Assembly: GCA_937901285.1 (NCBI GenBank)
Contig: CALCHI010000408.1
Coordinates: forward strand, 1-14,293
Origin: UBA8437 sp003445035
Lineage (GTDB): Bacteria; Planctomycetota; Planctomycetia; Planctomycetales; Planctomycetaceae
Direction: 5' to 3'
DNA length: 14,293 bases
The notes below the pieces were generated by a model. It searched no databases. It saw only the letters and a list, made by a program, of their open reading frames with translations, and was not told where the DNA came from. Both the position numbers and the translations under genes were made by a program. This document shows positions 1 through 7,352 of the stretch, one piece after another (positions within the stretch are counted from its first letter, which is position 1; every line of letters begins with the position of its first letter).

Positions 1-53
1 GTGTGTGGGTGGGCCACGGGGACAGGTCGTAATCGGGTCCGCTGGCGACACAC

Positions 54-68
54 GCCGGCGATGCCGGC
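54..68. terminator. GC-rich hairpin ahead of the first gene, possible weak terminator
   Basis: The palindrome GCCGGC occurs twice, separated by GAT, so the two copies can pair as a 6-bp stem with a 3-base loop. On the + strand it is followed by TTTCTG, a poor T tract. It could end transcription of a gene lying left of the window, or simply be a chance GC palindrome. Nothing else recognisable lies in bases 1-97, and no convincing promoter was seen there. Confidence 0.25.
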
Positions 69-97
69 TTTCTGCCCCGTGATGAAGCGAAGCACAC

Positions 98-3000
98 ATG
101 GCCGACCATAAACTTACCGATCTGATCGCACTGCTGGCTCGCTACGAAGCCGACGGTGATCTCCAGTCCCCGCAGGTTGCCTCGGCAATCCAGGCATTGT
201 CCTCGGCAGAGTTCGACTCGGATCCGGGAATGGCAACGGTCCTGGAGTCGCTCCTGGAGCAACGCCGGTCCGCGCAGGAACCGGTTGCTGCCATCGACGA
301 CCTGATCGACCACATTCATCACGTCCGGTATTCCGCAGCAGAACATTTCCACCGGACTCGACAGCAGGGCCCGGTCCATCTCGCCGATTTCGAACGTACG
401 CTCGGTGATCTGCCGCTGGAGGCATCGCAAGTCCAATTCGCAGCCAACTCTTCCCGCCTCATTCTCCAGTCGGCCATCTCGCTTGCACGAGACAATCGGT
501 TCCTTTCATCTCGCCGCGATCTCGTTCCCGCCGTAGCTGCCGAACTGGACCGGCAATTCGAAGACACCACTGCCGAATGTTTCTCGATTCTCGAAAACGC
601 GAACCGCCGCCTGGTTCTCGAGACCATCGACCTCGTTCGACAGAACGTCTCTGGCAATCTCCTCCATCTGCTGGACCAGGTCTCGGCGGAGGCCAAGTCG
701 CCTCAACCAGAACACTCGTCGCTGGACGAGAGTCACGGACTCGACTCGCTGCAATCCCTCGAAACCGAGTTCCATTCCGCCACCACGGTTCTCCAACGAC
801 AGCAGGCCCTGGATCGCATTTGTGTGTGGCCGAGCGGCGAATCTTTTGAGGTCATCCTGCGATTGGTCGAAGCCCATCCGGAGTTCTGTGAACGGGTGAA
901 CTTGATCCTGATCTGCCTCGCCGGCCCTCGCCAGGTGCCAGGCTGGACGGGATGGGAGAACGCTCTGAAACGGGCCACCGTTCGCGGACAACAGGACCTG
1001 AGCCAACTCGTGCGGGAATCCCCAGCCGAGTTGCTGCTGATCTGGGCGACGCAACACGGAGGTTTCGGCCCCGAGATCATCGCCGCGTTGGAACACCACT
1101 GCGACGAGCACGCCACGACTGTCGACGAAGAGGACTTCATACGGCGGTGGAGTGACCTGCTGACCACACCCGAAATCAACGCCCTGATGGGGTTCGACTA
1201 CGCGGACGATCACCCGGCAACGGCGACCACAACGAACGATCTCGCCCCCACCTCAGTAGACCACTCACCGGCAACCGCATCCCAACCAACTCCTCCATCG
1301 ACTGCCTCCCCAACACCAACACCCGCGGTAGTACCTCCAAAGCCCCCACGTCCCGCTTCGGTCATCTGGCGAGACCACATCCAACCGTGGCTGACGGAGA
1401 ACTGGTTCCTGGTGGCCGGCATCGTGATGGGAGTCGCCGGCGCGTCCCTGCTGTCGGTCTGGCTCTGGGACTCTGTCCCTCTCATCCGGTTCACCGTCCT
1501 GCCGGCATTGCTGGCAGGTTTCACCCTGGCTGTGGCGTTCGTCGGTTCATGGATCGAACGACAGGACCTGAAGTTTCGCGGCACCGGAACCGTGATGCGC
1601 GGCGCGGCGATTGCGCTCTTGCCGTTAAACTTCATGGTGGTGTCACTGCTGGCCGGTGAAGAAACTCTCGACAACAAGAGTGTTTTCGTGGCCGCAATGG
1701 GCCTGGCCTATGTCCTCATCTTCGGCTGGGCCCTCCGATCCTGGTGCCGCGCGGTGCACGAACCTCTGGCGTTGCCTTTGGCCGGGGCCCTGCTGGCAAC
1801 CAATGGCCTGGTGATGATCGGTCCGGTGGCCCAGACGCTGGCCCAGAGTGACTGGGCGGGACTGCCCGCACTGATCGCCGTCGGTTTTCACGTCGGCTTC
1901 GGGATGGTCGCCTGGGCCGTGGTGAGCTTCGCCACCCGGACACTCACTCCCGAACTCGCCGCCGAAAAACGTGTGCCCTGGTTCGTGGGGGTCACGCTGG
2001 CCGCATCATTTCTCCAGGTTTTCGGCTGGGTCCACTTCCAGTTGAACGCGTTGCCGGAAATCTGGACCTATTCCCTGCTGGTGATCTTCTCCGGCTGGCT
2101 CGTCCTGTTCTCCGAACGCCGCGCCATGGAACTGGAGAACAAAAGCGATCAACTGGGCAGCGAGTCGTTTCTTGGCTACTCGATGGTGCTGATGGGTGTC
2201 CTGATGGGCAGCACCCACGATTACGTACGAGTGGCCGCACTGGCCCTGGCCGGAACAGTCTGGCTCTACCAGGCCGTGAGGCGACAACACGAATTGCAGC
2301 ACTGGATCGGGTTGACCCTGCTGTCATTGTCGGGAGCCTCGATCGCTCTCTTGCCGGAATTTCCGCGCGATCCCTGGTTACCCGCGGCCGGACTGTTGAT
2401 GGCACTCGTGATGGGCTTTGTGCATTACGTCGGTCGACGACAAGCGCAACCGCTACTGGCCCGGGCGGCCCTGGGAATGCAACCGACACTGGCGATGCTG
2501 ACGGCCATCGTGGCAATCCTCGGCCAATGGCACTTTCGGTCTCCACCGCTCTGGACCGCCGGCTTCCTGGTGGCAACCGGCATCGTCTTCGCCTGGCGCG
2601 CCTGGCGTGACCAGGAACTCCGCTGGATTCACTCGGCGATGGCCATTGTCGGCATCAGCCTGCCTTACCTCGGCTGCGTCGACATGCTTGGACGTCAACT
2701 CCACGGCAACACGATGGCCTTCGGACTGGCTGCCACCTCGCTGGCCTGGATGCTGCTGGTCTGGTTGACGAAATCGCAACTGCTGCTGAAAGCCCGTTCG
2801 ACAGTCCTGATGGTCTACGGCTCTCTGGCCGTCGCGGCCATGGTGTTGCGAGTGCTGTTCGAGAGCGGCACACCGGCCGACCTGGAATCCTGGCAACAGT
2901 GGATGGACTATTCGGGCCCGTTGCTGATGGCCGGCTTGCTGGCGATCGCGACATATCACACCCGCTCATTGCTGCCGGCCACCATGGCCACTGTGATCGC

Positions 3001-6000
3001 GGTGATCCTGTTTCCGGAGCTGAAAGCCAGGTTCCAGGATGCCTTCGAAGCTCTCGGCTGGGGCACCGGCCTGGGCAGTGCCTGGAGTGGGTTGGGGCTG
3101 GTGCTGGCCTGTTTCCCGCTGTCCCGAGCCGCGTGGCTGCGAAACCTCGATGACGGGGACCTGTTCTTCGGTCGCATCCCGTTCCCGTTTCGCCGCCATG
3201 ACCACACGCTGTTCACCTGGCCGATGGCCGCCTCGGCGGTGTTCCTGAGTTTTCGAGTCGACACGTGGACACTTCTGCAGAACGCGATGCCCGAAACATT
3301 CCCGTCCTACCTGGGTGATCTGGACATCTCGCGGATCCCGCTCCAGACAGCCGTCGCCGTCACTCTGACCGGAGCCACCTGGACACTGCTGAGCCTGTTT
3401 TTCCGGACCCACCCCGCCGCGCGAATCGGCACGCACCTCGGGTGGATCAGCCTGCTGGTCGGACTCGTGCTCGGCAACCACCTTCTCGAAACCCCCTGGC
3501 ACTGGTCGTGGCCCTTGGTGGCAACCGGACTGATTCTGCAGGGGCTCGAATTCGCCTACTTGCGGCTGAAAACCAGCCTGCCGGAAATCGAGATCTCACA
3601 CATCACGCCGACCCGCAACGTCCTGAAAACCAGCAGCCTGGTGTTGGCCACCGTCTGTATTGTCAGGTTGCTAGCCGAGAATGTCGCGGAGTTCCGGGAA
3701 CTCGACTTGTTGATCCTGTTCGTCGTCGCGCAACTGGCCCGGTCCGGACTGGCCAGCGGCCACATGGTCTACGGCAGCTACCTGTTTGCGATGACCTGGA
3801 CCAGCCTGCTGGCGGTGACTGTCCTGGGCTCAGGAGCTCTCATCACCCGGTTGTCGATCGCCGAGACATTCAGCCCGACGCTCTGGCTGCTGCTGGGCAC
3901 TCACGTCGTACATCTCGGCCTGGAAGCCGCCCGTCCGATCCACCAGCGACTGCGGCCCCTGTTGAGACCGTTTCTGACCATCACGAGCCTCTTGATCATC
4001 CTGATGGGTGGCGTCTGTTGCCTGGATGCCGTCACCACCGGAGACCTGACCGTTCAACAACAGTCGCTCGCGTTGGCAGTGTCGCTGTTGGCAGCCAGAA
4101 ACCACGGATCCGCCTGGCTGGGGCTGCTGGGACTGGTGCAGGCCTATGTTTTTCTGCACGTGTTGACCGGCCACATCGAACCCGACCAGCCGTACGCCAA
4201 CATCCGGCTTCTTGTGGAACCGTGGCGGAGTGCCGCGGTGGGACTGGCGGCCGCGTGCCTGGGATATGCCGGCAGCCTGGTCGCCCGTCAACGCCCCGGC
4301 CTGCTGACCGGATCATTCGCTGAGCCGATTTTCCGTGCCCCCCGGGTGGAATGGCTGTTCGCCCCAGCCGTGGCCGTGGCCGTGATCGCCACGGGCTATC
4401 ACACGGCGACCCCGGCATTTCGAGGCGATTCCGTCCAGCTTTGGGCTCCGTATCTCTCAGCCGTCGCGATCCTGATCGTTGCCTGGTCACGTCGCAGCCG
4501 GGAACTGGCCTGGCTGGCCGTGTCCGCGTTGGGATTGGGCAACATCCACAGCGTCCGGCTGTTTCTCGGGGACGCACTCCGCGACGCGGAACTCTCAGAG
4601 ATCCACCTGATGGCCCTGGGCCTGGTCGCCACCCTGCTGCAGTTGACGGTGATCCGGGAACTGTGGCGGCGAGATCGTGTTGCCGCATTCGTCAATCGGG
4701 CGAGCCTGGCATTGGCCGGACTGGTCCTGGTGCTGATCTGCTTCAACTACGTCACCGACCCCGGACTCGCCGACATACCCTGGCAACGATTCGTCATTTC
4801 CGGCGTCATGGCCTACATCGCCGGATTGTATTTTCGTGCGGCGGCACGTCGGCCAGGTCACGGCGAAGGTCCACTGTTTGGCTGGTGCGAATCCGGGTAT
4901 CACTTCGGGGTCACGCTCGCGATCTGGTGCACGGTTCTGTTGATTCCGGCCCTCCGCGAACCGAAAACCGCGTTGTTTGCCCTGGCGTTCCCGGTCGGAT
5001 ATTTCCACGCACGGGCTGAGCTGGGATTTGCCGGCAGATCCGAATTGGCACCACGCTATCGCGACTCGGCGGCCACTTTGTCGCTGGTGATCGTCGGCCT
5101 GTGGCTCTTCCGTGTTGCCTTTCACCTGCTGATGTTTCCCGGCCAGGAATTCGATGTCACCAGTTACCACGCGAATGCCCCCCTGGTGATTCTGTTGTCG
5201 GTGGTGATGCTGCGTCTGCATGGGCTGGGCGGCACCAGTTGGCTGGCGGTTTACGGCGGGCTGTCATTGTTGATCGGCAGCTTCTTCACCCTGACATGGA
5301 TCGCCCCCCTCAGGCCACTCGAACATCCCATTGCGGCCGCATGGTGTGCCATCGGCCTGTCTCACTTCTGGACCCTGGTCAGTCAACAACGATCCCCGTT
5401 ACGTACGGCGGTGCAACGAATGGGTCGAATCGACGGTCCGGACTGGTTCCGGCTGCGGCGGGCGTGGGGCATGTGCCTGTTGATTGGAGTCCACGTCGCC
5501 GCCTGTTGGGGACTGGCCGAGTCCATCGGATTCGCCGGGTTTGCCGCAACCGCTTCCAGCGAACAACTGGCCGCACCGCTGCTGCTGGGTACAGCCAGTG
5601 TGCTGATCCACATGGGGATCATCCGCCAATCGGCCTGGTATTTCGGGGTGGCGATCGTCGAAATCCTGCTCGCCCTGCATGCCGGGTTCCTTGTCGAGAG
5701 CTACCTCCCCAGAGACCAGGTGGTCTGGGCGATTCTCGGCCTGTGGTTGTCCGGACTGGTGGCCTGGGAGTTCTCGTCACGTCGCATCGAGAGGCTGAAA
5801 CTCGGCACCGGGGTCGCAATCCTGGCCGCGGTGACCATGACGCACATCGTGTTTCATCATCACCCCGACTCAACCGTCGGGCTCTGGTCATTCGCCGCGA
5901 TGGCCGTGTTGGTGGCCTGCACTCCTCGACCGAACCGGGCCACTCAATCCAACGAAGAATCGGTTGCCGCCGCCCTGTTGCTCGTGGTCCCCACCTGGCT

Positions 6001-7237
6001 GGCATTCTTCAGCCAGGCCGACCTGTCCGACGTTCCACGGACGTTGGCCAGGACCTGGCCACTACTGACGATAACCGCTGCCGTGTTTGCGACCGGGAGC
6101 CTGTGCCGCTGGTTCCAGGCCAGGCTGCTGACCGGCTATGACACGTGGCCACGGACCCAGCCGCGGCTGTTCGACCAGACCCTGTCATTGGCCGGGCGGT
6201 CCGGAGCCACCATCAACACCTGGACACTCTGGTACGGCTTCGTGGCGACGGTCTTCGTCCAGCTGACTCACTACAACGCGGTGTTCGAAACTCGCGAAAT
6301 CGTGCTGCTGTGCACGCTGTACGCCGTCTACGCTGCGGGCTGGTATTTCGAGGGACAGCGGCGACGTACGATCTCGACCTACATCGTTCTGCAACTGTGC
6401 GTGCTGGGCTTCTTCGCCGTGCTGCGACGGCAGTTGATCAACACGATGCCCGAAATCTGGAAAGCCGAATACGATGTCTGGGCCAGCCTGGTCGTCTCGT
6501 TCGGTCTCTGCGGCGCCAAGCAGGTGATCGATGCGCGGCCCCGTGAAATCCGCATCCCCCTGCTGGGCACACTGTTGTCGCTGCCCCTCGTGGCACTGAT
6601 CTGGGTGGTCTACAACAAACTGGGCAGTGACGTGGCCCTGCTGGTCGTCGGCCTGCACAGCCTGATGTTCACGTTCCTGGGTAAAGACGACCGCGAGTCC
6701 CCCTACAACATCGTGGCCGTCGGTGGCTTCGTGACGTTTGTCCTGGTCTTTTTCTGGTCGCAGCTGGAACTGCGGCTGTTCCACGCGTTCGTGATTCCGG
6801 TCGGCCTGGGAATCCTCGTGCTGCTACAGCTCTTCCGGGGACGGATTGAAATCGACACTCGAAACCGAATCCGGCTGGTGACATTGCTGGCCATGCTGGC
6901 CAGTGCCGGCTACTACGCGCTGGTCGATGATCGTCACCCGGTGGCCTTCAACCTCACGCTGATCATTCTCAGCCTGGTGTCAATGGGGCTGGGCAGCTTC
7001 CTGCGAATCCGGCTGTACCTGGTGCTCGGCTTTGCCACGGTACTGGTCGACGTTGTCTCGATCGTCATCAAGGTCGTCCGGGCCGCCGACCAGACCGCAC
7101 AACGGGCCACGATCGGCGCCCTGCTGCTGGTGATCGGCATCGGCCTGGTTGGCGGTGCGATTTACTACAAGACTCGTCGCGACCAGGTCGACAACGTCAT
7201 CGACAGTTGGAGAAAGAAACTGGGAGCCTGGGAATAA
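98..7237 (+). CDS. Giant polytopic membrane protein (about 60 membrane helices), distantly DUF2339-like, function unknown
   Basis: Uninterrupted frame of 2379 residues. Tandem in-frame stops (TGATGA, 80-85) lie just upstream, so ATG 98 is the first possible start; its Shine-Dalgarno is poor. Residues 1 to about 365 are soluble, charged and mostly helical, with no signal peptide. A Pro/Thr/Ser/Ala-rich linker covers about 368-425. From about residue 434 to 2357 there is one hydrophobic segment after another, about 60 by eye, with short charged loops; the last 22 residues are a basic tail. The first helices, including a Gly/Ala-rich stretch at about 493-513 (GTGTVMRGAAIALLPLNF), recall the DUF2339 class of large predicted membrane proteins, but this is recall, not a search. 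The helical part appears to be made of a repeated unit of about 120 residues. No enzymatic, transport or cell-wall motif was recognised. Role could be envelope structure, lipid or polymer handling, or sensing; none is supported directly. Confidence 0.93.
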   Translation: MADHKLTDLIALLARYEADGDLQSPQVASAIQALSSAEFDSDPGMATVLESLLEQRRSAQEPVAAIDDLIDHIHHVRYSAAEHFHRTRQQGPVHLADFERTLGDLPLEASQVQFAANSSRLILQSAISLARDNRFLSSRRDLVPAVAAELDRQFEDTTAECFSILENANRRLVLETIDLVRQNVSGNLLHLLDQVSAEAKSPQPEHSSLDESHGLDSLQSLETEFHSATTVLQRQQALDRICVWPSGESFEVILRLVEAHPEFCERVNLILICLAGPRQVPGWTGWENALKRATVRGQQDLSQLVRESPAELLLIWATQHGGFGPEIIAALEHHCDEHATTVDEEDFIRRWSDLLTTPEINALMGFDYADDHPATATTTNDLAPTSVDHSPATASQPTPPSTASPTPTPAVVPPKPPRPASVIWRDHIQPWLTENWFLVAGIVMGVAGASLLSVWLWDSVPLIRFTVLPALLAGFTLAVAFVGSWIERQDLKFRGTGTVMRGAAIALLPLNFMVVSLLAGEETLDNKSVFVAAMGLAYVLIFGWALRSWCRAVHEPLALPLAGALLATNGLVMIGPVAQTLAQSDWAGLPALIAVGFHVGFGMVAWAVVSFATRTLTPELAAEKRVPWFVGVTLAASFLQVFGWVHFQLNALPEIWTYSLLVIFSGWLVLFSERRAMELENKSDQLGSESFLGYSMVLMGVLMGSTHDYVRVAALALAGTVWLYQAVRRQHELQHWIGLTLLSLSGASIALLPEFPRDPWLPAAGLLMALVMGFVHYVGRRQAQPLLARAALGMQPTLAMLTAIVAILGQWHFRSPPLWTAGFLVATGIVFAWRAWRDQELRWIHSAMAIVGISLPYLGCVDMLGRQLHGNTMAFGLAATSLAWMLLVWLTKSQLLLKARSTVLMVYGSLAVAAMVLRVLFESGTPADLESWQQWMDYSGPLLMAGLLAIATYHTRSLLPATMATVIAVILFPELKARFQDAFEALGWGTGLGSAWSGLGLVLACFPLSRAAWLRNLDDGDLFFGRIPFPFRRHDHTLFTWPMAASAVFLSFRVDTWTLLQNAMPETFPSYLGDLDISRIPLQTAVAVTLTGATWTLLSLFFRTHPAARIGTHLGWISLLVGLVLGNHLLETPWHWSWPLVATGLILQGLEFAYLRLKTSLPEIEISHITPTRNVLKTSSLVLATVCIVRLLAENVAEFRELDLLILFVVAQLARSGLASGHMVYGSYLFAMTWTSLLAVTVLGSGALITRLSIAETFSPTLWLLLGTHVVHLGLEAARPIHQRLRPLLRPFLTITSLLIILMGGVCCLDAVTTGDLTVQQQSLALAVSLLAARNHGSAWLGLLGLVQAYVFLHVLTGHIEPDQPYANIRLLVEPWRSAAVGLAAACLGYAGSLVARQRPGLLTGSFAEPIFRAPRVEWLFAPAVAVAVIATGYHTATPAFRGDSVQLWAPYLSAVAILIVAWSRRSRELAWLAVSALGLGNIHSVRLFLGDALRDAELSEIHLMALGLVATLLQLTVIRELWRRDRVAAFVNRASLALAGLVLVLICFNYVTDPGLADIPWQRFVISGVMAYIAGLYFRAAARRPGHGEGPLFGWCESGYHFGVTLAIWCTVLLIPALREPKTALFALAFPVGYFHARAELGFAGRSELAPRYRDSAATLSLVIVGLWLFRVAFHLLMFPGQEFDVTSYHANAPLVILLSVVMLRLHGLGGTSWLAVYGGLSLLIGSFFTLTWIAPLRPLEHPIAAAWCAIGLSHFWTLVSQQRSPLRTAVQRMGRIDGPDWFRLRRAWGMCLLIGVHVAACWGLAESIGFAGFAATASSEQLAAPLLLGTASVLIHMGIIRQSAWYFGVAIVEILLALHAGFLVESYLPRDQVVWAILGLWLSGLVAWEFSSRRIERLKLGTGVAILAAVTMTHIVFHHHPDSTVGLWSFAAMAVLVACTPRPNRATQSNEESVAAALLLVVPTWLAFFSQADLSDVPRTLARTWPLLTITAAVFATGSLCRWFQARLLTGYDTWPRTQPRLFDQTLSLAGRSGATINTWTLWYGFVATVFVQLTHYNAVFETREIVLLCTLYAVYAAGWYFEGQRRRTISTYIVLQLCVLGFFAVLRRQLINTMPEIWKAEYDVWASLVVSFGLCGAKQVIDARPREIRIPLLGTLLSLPLVALIWVVYNKLGSDVALLVVGLHSLMFTFLGKDDRESPYNIVAVGGFVTFVLVFFWSQLELRLFHAFVIPVGLGILVLLQLFRGRIEIDTRNRIRLVTLLAMLASAGYYALVDDRHPVAFNLTLIILSLVSMGLGSFLRIRLYLVLGFATVLVDVVSIVIKVVRAADQTAQRATIGALLLVIGIGLVGGAIYYKTRRDQVDNVIDSWRKKLGAWE
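1673..6690 (+). repeat. Degenerate protein-level repeat (about 120 residues, roughly four helices per unit) in the giant membrane protein
   Basis: A similar helix recurs at near-regular spacing: an Ala/Gly/Leu-rich segment often opening with Trp or an acidic/Trp pair, containing a G-L or A-L-G-L core, and ending in Arg-rich residues. Clear instances start near residues 870 (GNTMAFGLAATSLAW), 992 (LGSAWSGLGLVLACF), 1136 (WSWPLVATGLILQGLE), 1261 (TLWLLLGTHVVHLGLE), 1376 (WRSAAVGLAAACLGY), 1502 (IHLMALGLVATLLQL), 1623 (KTALFALAFPVGYFH), 1744 (PIAAAWCAIGLSHFW) and about 1875 (VVWAILGLWLSGLVAW). Weaker ones lie near 525, 655, 760, 1982, 2065 and 2175. Most spacings are 105-145 residues, several 121-126; the weak pair near 1982 and 2065 is closer, about 83. 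Between anchors there are about three further hydrophobic segments. The copies are far diverged and no DNA-level repeat is visible. Boundaries are approximate. Confidence 0.5.
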
Positions 7238-7352
7238 ACGGCCTCCGACCTGGATTCTGGACAGGGCCGCTTGAACCAGTCGCCTCCATTGGGAGACACT
7301 GTGGCAATCTGCGACCTCGCAGCAGCCATTGTTCATCCCGGAGCCCAGGCGA
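7238..7352. other. Intergenic spacer between giant membrane protein and beta-propeller genes
   Basis: About 115 bases with no gene. A TTGAAC at 7271-7276 resembles a -35 box but has no good -10 partner at the right distance, so no promoter is called. No strong terminator hairpin was seen; an imperfect CGGCC/GGCCG pairing exists with a long loop. Whether the two flanking genes are cotranscribed cannot be decided from this. Confidence 0.4.
7340..7343 (+). promoter_or_regulatory. Ribosome binding site (GGAG) favouring ATG 7353
   Basis: GGAG lies 9 bases before ATG 7353. The frame also allows a TTG at 7329, which would add eight residues (starting MFIPEP) before the signal peptide, and an ATG at 7365, which has an AGGAG only one base away and so badly spaced. 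ATG 7353 gives a conventional signal peptide and is preferred. Confidence 0.5.

Noticed and set aside
1255..1350. Apparent simple repeat of CCAAC/CACCAAC-like bases
   Set aside because: It is explained by the coding of a Pro/Thr/Ser linker between the soluble and membrane parts; there is no regular repeat unit.
3442..4323. 293-codon + strand frame inside the giant membrane protein gene, and similar frames at 5101-6141 and 4351-5019
   Set aside because: They overlap fully with a gene whose hydrophobic-segment pattern is continuous; their translations are Arg/Gly/Pro-rich, typical of out-of-frame reading of GC-rich DNA.
7271..7300. Possible sigma-70 promoter, TTGAAC with GACACT, before the beta-propeller gene
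   Set aside because: The -10 matches TATAAT at only three of six positions and the spacing is 18 bases; too weak to call.
7329..7352. TTG 7329 as start of the beta-propeller gene
   Set aside because: It adds eight residues before the signal peptide and has no good ribosome binding site, while ATG 7353 has GGAG nine bases upstream. Not fully excluded.
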